A DNA stretch of 64,000 nucleotides from Salinibius halmophilus (GTDB lineage: Bacteria; Pseudomonadota; Gammaproteobacteria; Pseudomonadales; Natronospirillaceae): positions 109,405 to 173,404 of the forward strand of contig NZ_QPEP01000012.1 in assembly GCF_003577475.1 (NCBI RefSeq), in the 5' to 3' direction. Position numbers and translations under genes: made by a program. Position 1 is the stretch's first letter. Each line of letters starts with the position of its first letter. The notes beneath the pieces were generated by a model that was not told where the DNA came from, did no database searches, and was given only the letters and a program-made list of their open reading frames with translations. Positions 45,295 to 54,492 of the stretch are shown piece after piece.

Positions 45295-45462
45295 CTTTAG
45301 GGGAGTAGTCTACAAGTCCCTCTTGTGGGTAAGTCAACATAGTTGAGCCTCATGCTCATGGTTTACCCGTTGTTTGCTTAAGGCAGGCGATTGACGAGAC
45401 CTAAGGTAATGACTTCTGAACAGGCGGGCAGGAGCGTTACCTTATGGTTTAAGAATCCCGCC
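45295..45462 (+). ncRNA. yybP-ykoY manganese riboswitch
   Basis: The aptamer has the hallmark GGGGAGTAG at the start of P1 and GTCAACATA before the second helix. P1 pairs CTTTAGG (45295-45301) with CCTAAGG (45400-45406). Downstream, AAGGTAA (45403-45409) can instead pair with TTACCTT (45437-45443), which competes with P1, and GGCGGG (45423-45428) can pair with CCCGCC (45457-45462) just ahead of the start codon. It precedes a Mn2+-exporter gene, the usual setting, so metal presumably turns the gene on. Confidence 0.9.
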
Positions 45463-45475
45463 ACGAGTATAGACA

Positions 45476-46030
45476 ATGGAACCCTTAATCACTTCAACGA
45501 TTGCCGTCACCATCGCCGAGATGGGCGATAAAACCCAGCTATTAGCCCTGGTTTTAGCGGCAAAATTCCGCAATAAACTCGCGATTGTAAGCGGCATTCT
45601 TGTTGCAACAGTGTTAAATCATTTTGCTTCCGCTGCCATTGGTGCGTTTGCGGGTTCGGCCTTGCCAGAGGACTGGTTACGCTGGGTACTTGCGGCTAGT
45701 TTTTTTGCCGTAGCGCTATGGATGCTGATTCCAGATAAGGATGAAGACGCCTCAGGCAAATATGATCAGTATGGCGCTTTTATCGCCACGACCTTGTTAT
45801 TCTTCTTTGCTGAAATTGGCGATAAAACCCAGGTTGCCACGGTGTTACTAGCAGCTGAATACAACAGTATTGTGCTGGTATCTATTGGCACGACATTGGG
45901 CATGTTGGCTGCCAACCTGCCGGTGATTTGGGCGGGTGAATGGCTAATCAAAAAGATACCCTTGCGTTTAATTAATATCGTCGCAGCACTGCTGTTTGCT
46001 GTGTTCGGTACACTGGCACTGATTTCTTAG
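45476..46030 (+). CDS. mneA: TMEM165/GDT1 family Mn2+ exporter
   Basis: The 184-residue inner-membrane protein has six helices and the family's two signature E-x-G-D-K-T motifs (AEMGDKTQLLALVLA near residue 15 and AEIGDKTQVATVLLA near 115). These form the cation path. Family members in Vibrio export manganese and are controlled by a yybP-ykoY riboswitch, as here. The ribosome site is weak (ACGAG) and lies next to the riboswitch switching stem. Confidence 0.92.
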   Translation: MEPLITSTIAVTIAEMGDKTQLLALVLAAKFRNKLAIVSGILVATVLNHFASAAIGAFAGSALPEDWLRWVLAASFFAVALWMLIPDKDEDASGKYDQYGAFIATTLLFFFAEIGDKTQVATVLLAAEYNSIVLVSIGTTLGMLAANLPVIWAGEWLIKKIPLRLINIVAALLFAVFGTLALIS

Positions 46031-46149
46031 TATCGAGCTATATTTTTTTGTCGGCGAGTGTCATTTTGTTTCATGTGATGATCTAACCGACCTCTAATAA
46101 GGGGTGGCGTCTAGTCTTATTTAGCACGCCAACCAAATTCGAGGTTCGT

Positions 46150-47373
46150 ATGAAACAACTCACACTTGCTGCTAGCATTTTACTCGCAGCGTCACCAGTT
46201 ATCGCCGGCCAGCTTAAGATTGAAAGCTGGCGCACGGACGATGCCGCTATTTGGCAAGATGTTCTGATTCCGGCGTTCAACGCCCAGTATCCTGATATAG
46301 AAGTCACCTTCGATCCGGTCGCGCCAGCAGATTATGATTCTGAGTTGCGCACGAGGCTTGAAAATGGCAGCGCCGGTGACCTAATCACTTGCCGCCCATT
46401 TGATGTGTCGTTGGGTTTATACAACGATGGTCACCTGCAAGATTTAACCGCGCTCAATGGCATTGTAAACTTCCAAGGTTTTGCTCGCAGCGCTTGGCAA
46501 ACAGATGATGGTTTTACCACGTTTTGCCTGCCAATGGCGTCGGTTGTGCACGGCTTCTTTTACAACCAAGATATTTTTAATCAGTTAGGGTTAACGCCAC
46601 CTACTACGCAGGCTGAGTTTGATGCTGTGTTGGCAGCGGTAAAAGATGCTGGCATTACGCCAATGGCGATGGGGACTGCTGATCAATGGGAGGCCGCTAC
46701 AATGGGCTTCCAAAATATCGGTCCGAATTATTGGAAGGGTGAAGACGGCCGGTTTGCACTGCTAGATGGTGACGACAAGTTCACCGATGAAGCATACGTC
46801 AAAACGCTACAAAGATTAGCAGGGTGGGGTGATTATCTTGGTGAAGGTTTTGCTAGCCGTGGTTATGGCGATGCCCAAGCAATGTTCGCCAACGGTGAAG
46901 CGGCAATCTATCCAGCGGGTTCATGGGATATTGCTACGTTTAATGGCAAGGTGAATTTTTCAGCTTTTGCGCCCCCGGTAGAGAACGATGGTGACCGCTG
47001 TTATATCAGTGATCACACTGATATTGGTATGGGGATCAATGCTAATTCGGCGAATAGTGAAGAAGCACAAACCTTCCTGAACTGGATGTCTGGCAAAGAA
47101 TTTGCCGAGTTATATTCAAACGCATTGCCAGGCTTTTTCTCATTATCTAGCCATGTCATCAAAGTCGACGACCCAGTAGCGAATACTATGATTAACTGGC
47201 GCGTGGAGTGTGGCTCAACCATTCGTAACAGCTATCAAATTTTATCGCGTGGCGAGCCAAACCTAGAGCGTGAACTTTGGGCGGTTAGTGCTGGTGTGAT
47301 TAATGGTGAGATTTCACCCGAAGCTGGCGCAGCTCGCTTGCAAGAAGGGTTAGATGGCTGGTACGAACCATAA
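46150..47373 (+). CDS. ABC transporter substrate-binding protein, sugar type (family 1)
   Basis: The 407-residue periplasmic protein has a signal peptide (cleavage near SPVIA-GQ). The body matches family 1 binding proteins: LKIESWRTDD, DLITCRPFDVSLGLYNDGHL, FTTFCLPMASVVHGFFYNQD, AMFANGEAAIYPAGSW. GAGG is upstream. No permease or ATPase gene lies near it, so it is an orphan that must borrow a transporter or act as a sensor subunit. Chito-oligosaccharide is a plausible ligand given the neighbourhood, but this is a guess. Confidence 0.88.
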   Translation: MKQLTLAASILLAASPVIAGQLKIESWRTDDAAIWQDVLIPAFNAQYPDIEVTFDPVAPADYDSELRTRLENGSAGDLITCRPFDVSLGLYNDGHLQDLTALNGIVNFQGFARSAWQTDDGFTTFCLPMASVVHGFFYNQDIFNQLGLTPPTTQAEFDAVLAAVKDAGITPMAMGTADQWEAATMGFQNIGPNYWKGEDGRFALLDGDDKFTDEAYVKTLQRLAGWGDYLGEGFASRGYGDAQAMFANGEAAIYPAGSWDIATFNGKVNFSAFAPPVENDGDRCYISDHTDIGMGINANSANSEEAQTFLNWMSGKEFAELYSNALPGFFSLSSHVIKVDDPVANTMINWRVECGSTIRNSYQILSRGEPNLERELWAVSAGVINGEISPEAGAARLQEGLDGWYEP

Positions 47374-47400
47374 GGTTTGCGATCGGTATGTCGGAACAAG

Positions 47401-47427
47401 AAAGCCCTCAAAATTGAGGGCTTTTTA
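47401..47427. terminator. Terminator between the substrate-binding protein and GH18 chitinase genes
   Basis: AAAGCCCTCA/TGAGGGCTTT with a short loop and a T run. It lies between convergent genes. Confidence 0.88.
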
Positions 47428-47451
47428 ATGGTTCTAGATTGGCTCACTAGA

Positions 47452-49158
47452 TTAGTTTAATGAGTCTAGGAACTGGCGGTGTGGTTTACTAAAGTTATAA
47501 CCATCATGACGATCCCAGTTAATTGACCAAGTCATCAAGCCTCTAAACTCAGGGTAGGTTTGCGCTGGTTTATAATTGCCACATTTAGTGCCATTCACCA
47601 AGCAGCTAACCGCATCTTGAGCCACCTGTGTTGAGGTAAAGCCACTTGACGCTGAGCGGTTGCCTGATGGCAAGCCAAAGGCCATTTGGTCAGGGCGCAA
47701 GCCAGGGAAGTGGTTATTGGCATTCATCCCCGCATCAAAACCGGTAATCATCATATCGGTTAGTGCAACGTGGAAATCAACTGAACCAGGCGAGTAAATA
47801 TTGCCATCTGTACCGGTTAGGGTGCCAGTGTTGTAGTGCTGAACATGCAATAAATCGAGCTCTTCACGTAGGCCGTGAATCAACGGTAAATAAGCGCCCC
47901 AAATACCACCAAAGTTAGCATAACCACCCTGCACGTAGGCCGTTTCTGGCGCCATGGTTAGGATAAAGTTGTCAGAACCAAAGCGTGTTTCTAGTGCTTT
48001 GGTTGCTTCAATTAAGTGAACAATGTTTGGTGTTTTGGCTTCGGCAATGGTGTCGCCGGCGGTCATATTAAGTGAGCCACCTTCAAGGTCGATGTCCATA
48101 CCATTAAAGCCATAATCAGCGATAATGTCGCCCATGGTGCGAATGAAGTGGTCTCGCGCTTCAGGTGTATCCAATGACAAGTGCACATTGGCGCCACCAA
48201 GCGATAGCAATACAATTTTGCCTTCACTCTGCAGCTGTTTTACTGCGGCGCGGAACTCAGCATCCGATTCAACGTTCGCACACTCAAGTTTTGGACACAG
48301 CTCAAAATCCACTTCGCCTAAGGCGCCGCCACGTTTGTCGATAGCAAACGAGATATTAATGATGTCCCAGTCACGGCTAACATCTGCCAATGGAATGTAA
48401 CCCGAGCCGTTTTCGAAGTTGTGCCAGTAGCCGACTAGCGTGCGTTTAGGCAGCTTAGCGTTCGGAATGCCTGTGCTAATTGGTGCAGTTGGCGTTACCG
48501 TAGGCGTGCTTGTTACACCTGGTGTGACACCTGGATTTGTAGGTGCATCACAAACGCTTACTACTTCCCAGCCGTTAGCAGACGGGTGGTCTGGTGCAAC
48601 GTGGGCATTGCTGATATCAGTTAGGCGATATTGCTGACCATTGTGGGTCACTATGCTGCCAACAGAATAGTTACGGAAGTCCGCTTGCTTCCACTCTGGG
48701 TAGTCACAATCCGGCACTGGTGTGGCAGTCGGTGTTGCCGTTGGTGCTTGTGTTGGGGTAGCAGTCGGCGTTGCCGTTGGTGCTTGTGTTGGTGTCGCAG
48801 TAGGTGTTGCCGTTGGTGCTTGTGTTGGGGTAGCAGTAGGTGTTGCCGTTGGTGCTTGTGTTGGCGTAGCAGTAGGTGTTGCCGTTGGTGCTTGTGTTGG
48901 CGTAGCAGTAGGTGTTGCCGTTGGTGCTTGTGTTGGGATAGCAGTAGGTGTTGCCGTTGGTGCTTGTGTTGGGGTAGCAGTAGGCGTCGCTGTTGGCACT
49001 TGTGTTGGCGTAGCAGTCGGTACTTCCGTTGGCAACGAAGTTGGCGTAGTGGTTGGCGTGGTCACAATGATGTTTTGGCCATCGTAGTTTACTTGGCAGC
49101 CGGTTGTTAATGCCATGGCAGCAGCAATGGGCAGCAGGCCGAATCCTAGTTTGCGCAT
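47452..49158 (-). CDS. GH18 chitinase lipoprotein with chitin-binding module
   Basis: The 568-residue lipoprotein has a signal with lipobox LTTGC, then a long Thr/Pro linker of 12-residue repeats. A chitin-binding type module follows ([20 protein letters not shown], then [10 protein letters not shown]). The GH18 domain starts near residue 245 ([15 protein letters not shown]). It has LLSLGG for the SxGG motif and [10 protein letters not shown] with catalytic Glu359; the first Asp of DxxDxDxE is Asn. GGAGA precedes the start at 49158. It is probably anchored to the outer membrane, working with the GH19 enzymes. Confidence 0.92.
   Translation of the reverse strand: MRKLGFGLLPIAAAMALTTGCQVNYDGQNIIVTTPTTTPTSLPTEVPTATPTQVPTATPTATPTQAPTATPTAIPTQAPTATPTATPTQAPTATPTATPTQAPTATPTATPTQAPTATPTATPTQAPTATPTATPTQAPTATPTATPVPDCDYPEWKQADFRNYSVGSIVTHNGQQYRLTDISNAHVAPDHPSANGWEVVSVCDAPTNPGVTPGVTSTPTVTPTAPISTGIPNAKLPKRTLVGYWHNFENGSGYIPLADVSRDWDIINISFAIDKRGGALGEVDFELCPKLECANVESDAEFRAAVKQLQSEGKIVLLSLGGANVHLSLDTPEARDHFIRTMGDIIADYGFNGMDIDLEGGSLNMTAGDTIAEAKTPNIVHLIEATKALETRFGSDNFILTMAPETAYVQGGYANFGGIWGAYLPLIHGLREELDLLHVQHYNTGTLTGTDGNIYSPGSVDFHVALTDMMITGFDAGMNANNHFPGLRPDQMAFGLPSGNRSASSGFTSTQVAQDAVSCLVNGTKCGNYKPAQTYPEFRGLMTWSINWDRHDGYNFSKPHRQFLDSLN
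48715..49065 (-). repeat. 36-bp tandem repeat encoding the chitinase linker
   Basis: Tandem 36-base units encode the 12-residue unit [12 protein letters not shown], about eight copies with minor changes, ending in degenerate units towards the signal peptide. Near identity of the copies indicates recent expansion or homogenisation. Confidence 0.88.
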
Positions 49159-49342
49159 AGTGTTCTCCAATTATTATTCTTTCGATGCTGCTACCTTACC
49201 GCTAGATAACCGATTGGTAATGTGCAGTCGTTAACACTTGGCCACTTTTGCAACCTGTATGAAAAGTAATCTTGCGATCTAAATCACATGCGTGTTAGTA
49301 CTCTTACCATTCATGGGTTTGTTTCCATCAGAGGAGTGAACG

Positions 49343-49711
49343 ATGGCGCTTAATGTATTAGGCGAGCCGCTTGCGGTTTGTAGCTTTTCACCGTTAACAG
49401 GTTTTTTTCGCGATGGCTGCTGTAATACTGGCCAGCCGGATATTGGTCAGCACACAGTTTGTGCGCAGGTGACTGAGGCATTTTTAACCTACAGCTTTGC
49501 TAACGGAAATGATTTGGTTACCCCTCGGCCAGAGATGGGGTTTGCCGGCTTAAGGCCAGGTGACTATTGGTGTTTATGCGCGCTTCGTTGGTTGCAAGCG
49601 CATGATGCAGGGGTGGCGCCGCCAGTAAAACTAGCGGCCACTAATGCGACAGTGCTCGAGCACATAAGCTTGTCTGTGCTCGAGCAATACGCTATTGAAT
49701 CTACGAATTAA
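49343..49711 (+). CDS. DUF2237 family protein
   Basis: The 122-residue protein fits the family along its whole length: NVLGEPLAVCSFSPLTGFFR, DGCCNTGQPDIGQHTVCAQV, GNDLVTPRPEMGFAGLRPGD and YWCLCALRWLQAHDAGVAPP. Conserved cysteines suggest metal or redox function, but none is established. It is cytoplasmic. The 3' end overlaps ppk1 by 11 bases. Confidence 0.93.
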   Translation: MALNVLGEPLAVCSFSPLTGFFRDGCCNTGQPDIGQHTVCAQVTEAFLTYSFANGNDLVTPRPEMGFAGLRPGDYWCLCALRWLQAHDAGVAPPVKLAATNATVLEHISLSVLEQYAIESTN

Positions 49712-51776
49712 CAATCGGGTTGTTGCCTTCAAGCAACAGCTCTTGGGCACAGATTGGATCCAAGTCCGGTTCACTTACTTTGCTGTAGGTGCCGTCACTG
49801 TTTAGCGTATAGGCATTAACGTTGTCAGCCATGTAAAGGCGCAGTTCGTTGATGATTCGGTCGCGGTGTTTTTTCAGCAATATTGGGAACCCTGTTTCCA
49901 CACGATCGAACATATTGCGCGTCATCCAATCAGCGCTAGCGCAAATCACTTCTGGACTGTTGTCATTACCAAAGCAAAATGCACGGGTGTGCTCTAATAA
50001 TCTGCCCACAATAGAACGTACACGAATGTTATCTGACAAGCCTTCAATACCAGGGCGAATTTGACACACCCCGCGTACAATTAAATCGATCTGCACGCCT
50101 GCTTGGCTCGCTTCATAAAGCTTATCGACTAGCGCTTTTTCGTACAACGAGTTCATCTTGGCCAAAATAAACGCTGGTTTGCCCGCTTTGGCATTGTGAA
50201 TCTCTCGGTCAATCAGGTTCATCATGCTTTTGTGCAAGGTGAACGGCGATTGGTACAAGGCTTCTAGCTTACTCACCTTGCCAAGGCTAGTAAGTTGCAG
50301 GAATACTCGATAAACATCTTCACCCATGGCGCGGTTTGCTGTTAGCAAACCATAGTCGGTGTAAATCTTGGCTGTTTTTGGGTGATAGTTGCCAGTGCCA
50401 AGGTGCACATAGTGCTTTAACTTATTCTTTTCACGGCGCGCAACCAGCAGCATTTTTGCATGTGTTTTATAGCCAACCACACCGTATACCACGTGAATCC
50501 CTACTTCCTGTAGCTTCTCAGCTAAGGCAACGTTAGCCTCTTCGTCAAAGCGAGCACGTAACTCAATAACGACCGTAACTTCTTTACCAGCCTTTGCGGC
50601 AGCGACAAGCGCATCAACAATGACTGAGTCTGGCCCGGTGCGATATAGCGTTTGTTTGATTGCCACCACATCGGAGTCTTTTGCTGCTTGTCGAATCAGT
50701 TCAACCACCACTTTAAAGCTGTCGTAAGGGTGGTGTAGCAAAATATCTTGCTTGCTGATGGCTTGGAAAATATTGCGATAGCGCTTTAGCTGCTTTGGTA
50801 CATTTAATGAAAATGGTGGGTAGAGCATTGATTCGTCATTGACCAAGTCAATGACTTGAGTGAGACGATTAAGATTAACTGGGCCGTCTACACGGTAAAG
50901 ATCTTGCTCGGTTACCTCAAACTTATTGCTTAAAAACTCGACCATTTCGTCAGGGCAGTTTTGGGCTAACTCAAGCCTCACTTCATCGCCATATTGGCGA
51001 TACACCAGTTCGCCTTCAATGGCTCGTCGCAAATCGCCAGTCTCTTCTTCATCAACAAACAAGTCTGAATTGCGAGTCACGCGGAATTGATAGCAAGAAT
51101 CTACTTTCATGCCAAAGAATAACTCATCCATAAACTGGTGGATGATCGATGACATAAACACAAATTGATGCCCGTCGCGATTGCTAATCTCGCTTGGAAT
51201 GGCCACTACATCTGGCAGGGCTCTTGGGCATTGAACAATGGCTAAGCCACTATTGCGCCCAAAGGCATCTTTTCCCGATAACTGCACAATAAAGTTGAGA
51301 GACTTGTTAAGGATGCGTGGAAAAGGATGCGCAGGATCCAAACCAATAGGGCTTAATAATGGCAATACTTCAGAGTTGAAGTACTCTTTAAGCCATGCAA
51401 ACTGCTCTTTCGACCAGTCCCCGCGTTTAATAATATGCACGCCACGCTCAAGCAGCTCAGGGAGTAGTACTTCGTTTAAGCATTGATACTGGCGATCAAC
51501 AATTTCATGCGCCCGTACGGCAATCCGCTCAAGTGCTGTGTGAGGCGTTAAGCCATCAGGGCCAGCCGTGTTAACGCCTGCTTCATAGCGCTCTTTTAAC
51601 CCGCCTACCCGAACCTCAAAAAATTCATCAAGGTTAGTGGACGAAATACACAAGAAGCGTAAGCGCTCAAGCAATGGTACCGACTCATCAAATGCTTGGC
51701 TTAACACACGATCGTGAAACTCTAGAAGCGATAGCTCGCGGTTGAAATACAATTCAGGATTCTCTACTTCTGACAT
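49701..51776 (-). CDS. ppk1: Polyphosphate kinase
   Basis: Makes polyphosphate from ATP reversibly. The 691-residue membrane-associated enzyme has ELSLLEFHDRVLSQA at the N-terminus, RARFDEEANVALAEKL, and the phospho-histidine segment YVHLGTGNYHPKTAKIYTDY in the C1 domain. The C2 domain is also complete (VRGVCQIRPGIEGLS, VICASADWMTRNMFDRVE). AAGGAG precedes the start. The degrading partner ppx lies at 54.5-56.0 kb, separated by zapA and pepP genes rather than adjacent. Confidence 0.97.
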   Translation of the reverse strand: MSEVENPELYFNRELSLLEFHDRVLSQAFDESVPLLERLRFLCISSTNLDEFFEVRVGGLKERYEAGVNTAGPDGLTPHTALERIAVRAHEIVDRQYQCLNEVLLPELLERGVHIIKRGDWSKEQFAWLKEYFNSEVLPLLSPIGLDPAHPFPRILNKSLNFIVQLSGKDAFGRNSGLAIVQCPRALPDVVAIPSEISNRDGHQFVFMSSIIHQFMDELFFGMKVDSCYQFRVTRNSDLFVDEEETGDLRRAIEGELVYRQYGDEVRLELAQNCPDEMVEFLSNKFEVTEQDLYRVDGPVNLNRLTQVIDLVNDESMLYPPFSLNVPKQLKRYRNIFQAISKQDILLHHPYDSFKVVVELIRQAAKDSDVVAIKQTLYRTGPDSVIVDALVAAAKAGKEVTVVIELRARFDEEANVALAEKLQEVGIHVVYGVVGYKTHAKMLLVARREKNKLKHYVHLGTGNYHPKTAKIYTDYGLLTANRAMGEDVYRVFLQLTSLGKVSKLEALYQSPFTLHKSMMNLIDREIHNAKAGKPAFILAKMNSLYEKALVDKLYEASQAGVQIDLIVRGVCQIRPGIEGLSDNIRVRSIVGRLLEHTRAFCFGNDNSPEVICASADWMTRNMFDRVETGFPILLKKHRDRIINELRLYMADNVNAYTLNSDGTYSKVSEPDLDPICAQELLLEGNNPIVNS

Positions 51777-51881
51777 GCGTCTGCTCCTTGCCGAATATGA
51801 ACCCCATTAAATGTTAAGTATGTAACAGTAATGTTACATAAGTGTCATATACGCTGATTTTTCAGTGTAGGAGCAGAGTGT

Positions 51882-52181
51882 TTATAAATCTAATTCGCCG
51901 TCACCAAGCACTTCGTCGAGGCGCTCGTGTAACTGTTGAACAACGCGCTGGCCAAGTTCGCCACTTGGCTGATTAGAAACAGTCTGTAACTCGTGGGCAA
52001 GATTTAGTGCCACCAATACTGCTAAGCGTTCACTGCCGGGCATATTAGTAGAGTTGCGCAGGGCTTTCATCCGGCGCTCCACTTCTTCTGCCGCTCGGCG
52101 CAGCGACGACTCCTGACCAGGTGGGCAGCTGACTCGATATTCACGCCCAAGTAGACGAATGGTGATCGATTGCTGTGACAT
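51882..52181 (-). CDS. zapA: Cell division protein ZapA
   Basis: The 99-residue protein cross-links FtsZ filaments at midcell. It shows the ZapA head (ITIRLLGREYRVSCPPGQE), the dimer helix (LRRAAEEVERRMKALR) and the C-terminal coiled coil (LVALNLAHELQTV). The start overlaps the stop of the upstream coiled-coil gene by one base (TAATG). It is divergent from ygfB-pepP, as in many gammaproteobacteria. No 6S RNA was seen in the 105 bases downstream. Confidence 0.95.
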   Translation of the reverse strand: MSQQSITIRLLGREYRVSCPPGQESSLRRAAEEVERRMKALRNSTNMPGSERLAVLVALNLAHELQTVSNQPSGELGQRVVQQLHERLDEVLGDGELDL

Positions 52182-52372
52182 TATGAATGATCCTTACCGT
52201 AGCGCTCTAACTTTTGGCTTAAACGATTGTGTTGTTCGAGCAAACGCGTTCGCTCAGCTTCCCAAGTCGCCCGTTCCGCTCGCAGCCGTTTGTTCTCAAG
52301 CTCAATCTGGTGATACTGCTGAATCAACGATTCTAGACGCGACGGCAGACTGCTTAGGTCTCGATCAGACAT
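52181..52372 (-). CDS. TIGR02449-type coiled-coil protein, ZapB-like
   Basis: The 63-residue protein is almost entirely a heptad coiled coil (LESLIQQYHQIELENKRLRA). This matches the small family commonly encoded just before zapA and thought to act with the division ring. Translation is coupled to zapA. Confidence 0.88.
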   Translation of the reverse strand: MSDRDLSSLPSRLESLIQQYHQIELENKRLRAERATWEAERTRLLEQHNRLSQKLERYGKDHS

Positions 52373-52544
52373 TAGTGGTTACCCAATTATCAATGAGGAC
52401 GAGGGCTTGCTTATAAGCGCCACGCTCAGCAAGTTTATTATTCTTCCCTTTACGCTAATGTAAGGCGTCTATCTTCAGTGGTCAATGTCGCCTCGTGGCC
52501 TTTTTTGCTATTCTCGCCTTTTATTAATCTGACAGGGTAACAGC

Positions 52545-53120
52545 ATGGCGCAAGCATTCTCCGCAGCAAGCTTTGACGACGTTTCACACCTCTTTGTTGA
52601 ACTGCAAACAAATGAGCACCCAAGCGCAGTGCAGGGGTATCTGTCCGGATTAGTTGCCGGTGGCGCAGTGCTCGAAGGTCCACTTGCCTATCGCATTTTG
52701 GCCCAGATTCTTGGTAAAGAAGAACTAGCAAATGTTCGCCCTCATGATGTTGAGCATTTTTTGAGCGCGATTACAAAAGGGTTAGTTGAAGCAGATTTGT
52801 CTTACGAACCGCTGTTGCCAAGTGATGACGAGACTATGGTCAAGCGCATGCGTGCACTGAGCCTATGGTCGAGCCATTTTATTAGTGGTTTTGGCATCAG
52901 TGTGACCGAGCAGTCATTAACCAGTGAAACACGTGAGTTCTTACAAGATTTAGAACGTATCGCCAGCATTGATGTTGCTGAGCTAGAGGAAACTGGTGAA
53001 GACGAAGAGGACCTGTTGATTGTTGCTGAGCATTTAAAAATGATCGCACTGCAGCTATCAATGGAGACTCGTCAATCATCAAACGAATCAGCTAAAGCTA
53101 GCCCTACACATAAACACTAG
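52545..53120 (+). CDS. ygfB: UPF0149 family protein YgfB
   Basis: The 191-residue all-helical protein carries the UPF0149 signature: HPSAVQGYLSGLVAGGAVL, LGKEELANVRPHD, and SLWSSHFISGFG. In E. coli and Pseudomonas the gene precedes pepP, as here (nine-base gap). In Pseudomonas, YgfB affects beta-lactam response; whether that applies here is unknown. Confidence 0.93.
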   Translation: MAQAFSAASFDDVSHLFVELQTNEHPSAVQGYLSGLVAGGAVLEGPLAYRILAQILGKEELANVRPHDVEHFLSAITKGLVEADLSYEPLLPSDDETMVKRMRALSLWSSHFISGFGISVTEQSLTSETREFLQDLERIASIDVAELEETGEDEEDLLIVAEHLKMIALQLSMETRQSSNESAKASPTHKH

Positions 53121-53129
53121 GAGAGCAGA

Positions 53130-54440
53130 ATGTTAACAGCCCGTTGGCACGCCGAGCGCCGCGCCGAGTTACTAGAGCAATTACCAGATAACACGATTGC
53201 AGTATTACCGGCTAATCCAGAGTTGATTCGCAATAATGATGCTGAGTACCCATTTCGCCAGCACAGTAATTTTTTGTATTTAACGGGCTTTAACGAACCA
53301 GATGCCTTGATGGTATTGCGCAAGCAAGGCAACAGCAGCGAGAGCATTCTGTTTGTTCGCCCAAAAGACCCAGCAGCAGAAATTTGGACAGGTTTTCGTG
53401 CTGGTACTGAAGGTGCCACACAAGCTTATGGCTTCGACCGAGCTTTCACTATTGATCAAATAGATGCTGAGCTGCCTAAGTTAATGGATGGCGCCGAGTT
53501 CGTTGCTTACCCGCTAAATGAAAATAAAGCATTCGCCAATCGTGTGTTCGATTGGATGGAAACCCTAGCAAAAGGCATTCGCCGTGGCAGCGCGGCGCCA
53601 GAAGCAACGCTGGATTTGGCTGATTACATCCATGAGATGCGCTTGGTTAAAACACCTGAAGAGCTGGCGATTATGCGCGAGGCGGGGCGTATTTCTGCCG
53701 AAGGCCATATTGCTGCCATGATGGCCGCTAAACCTGGCTGTTATGAATATCAGCTAGAAGCGGAAATTTTACATACGTTTGTACGCCAAGGCGCGCGCTT
53801 CCCAGCCTACAATAGTATTGTTGGTGGTGGTGCTAATGCTTGCATTCTGCACTACATCGAAAACAATAAAGCGATCAACGATGGTGACTTAGTGCTGATT
53901 GATGCTGGCGCTGAAGTGCATGGCTATGCTGGCGATATCACCCGTACGTTCCCGGTTAATGGTCGCTTTACGGGCGAGCAGCGCGCTGTGTACGACATTG
54001 TGCTCGAAGCCATGAAGGCGTCGATTGACGAGCTAAAAATTGGTAACCACTGCAAAACTTTCCATGAAAAGTCCACTCGTATCCTTACTCAAGGCATGGT
54101 GGATCTTGGTCTACTGCAAGGTGATGTGGATGGTTTGATCGAGTCGGGCGCCCATACGCGTTACTTTATGCACGGCACGGGTCACCACATTGGTCTAGAC
54201 GTTCATGACGTTGGCCGCTACAAGCTTGATGGCGAATGGCGTATGTGGCAGCCTGGCATGGTTACCACAGTAGAGCCAGGTATCTATATCCAGGCCAATG
54301 ACGAGCGCGCCCCAGAAGGGTTCCGTGGCATTGGTATTCGCATTGAAGATGATTTGGTATTGACCGAAGCCGAGCCTGAAAACCTTACTGCACAGGTGCC
54401 AAAAGAAGCCGACGATATTGAAGCGCTGATGCGCGGCTAG
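53130..54440 (+). CDS. pepP: Xaa-Pro aminopeptidase P
   Basis: Metallo-aminopeptidase of the M24 family that removes N-terminal residues before proline. The 436 residues include the N-terminal creatinase-like domain (RHSNFLYLTGF-type segment QHSNFLYLTGFNEPDAL) and metal ligands in LIDAGAEVHGYAGDITRTFP, in MHGTGHHIGLDVHDVG, in TVEPGIYI and in GIRIEDDLVLTE. GGAG precedes the start. It contrasts with the ligand-less M24-like gene at 16.6 kb. Its usual partner genes ubiH/ubiI do not follow; a terminator does. Confidence 0.97.
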   Translation: MLTARWHAERRAELLEQLPDNTIAVLPANPELIRNNDAEYPFRQHSNFLYLTGFNEPDALMVLRKQGNSSESILFVRPKDPAAEIWTGFRAGTEGATQAYGFDRAFTIDQIDAELPKLMDGAEFVAYPLNENKAFANRVFDWMETLAKGIRRGSAAPEATLDLADYIHEMRLVKTPEELAIMREAGRISAEGHIAAMMAAKPGCYEYQLEAEILHTFVRQGARFPAYNSIVGGGANACILHYIENNKAINDGDLVLIDAGAEVHGYAGDITRTFPVNGRFTGEQRAVYDIVLEAMKASIDELKIGNHCKTFHEKSTRILTQGMVDLGLLQGDVDGLIESGAHTRYFMHGTGHHIGLDVHDVGRYKLDGEWRMWQPGMVTTVEPGIYIQANDERAPEGFRGIGIRIEDDLVLTEAEPENLTAQVPKEADDIEALMRG

Positions 54441-54463
54441 TAGAAGAACTAACAAAAAAACTA

Positions 54464-54492
54464 GGCGAGTCATAACGACTCGCCTTTTTTAT
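54464..54492. terminator. Bidirectional terminator between pepP and ppx
   Basis: The stem AGGCGAGTC/GACTCGCCT is flanked by A7 on the left and T6 on the right. It overlaps the ppx stop region and serves both convergent genes. Confidence 0.9.

Noticed and set aside
48631..49110. 159-codon Cys/Arg/Trp-rich frame and a 121-codon Val/Gly/Ala frame opposite the GH18 linker
   Set aside because: Both are the antisense of the 36-bp linker repeat; low-complexity sequence keeps frames open by chance.
51777..51881. 6S RNA gene near zapA
   Set aside because: The gap downstream of zapA is about 105 bases, too short for 6S RNA, and no suitable fold is visible.
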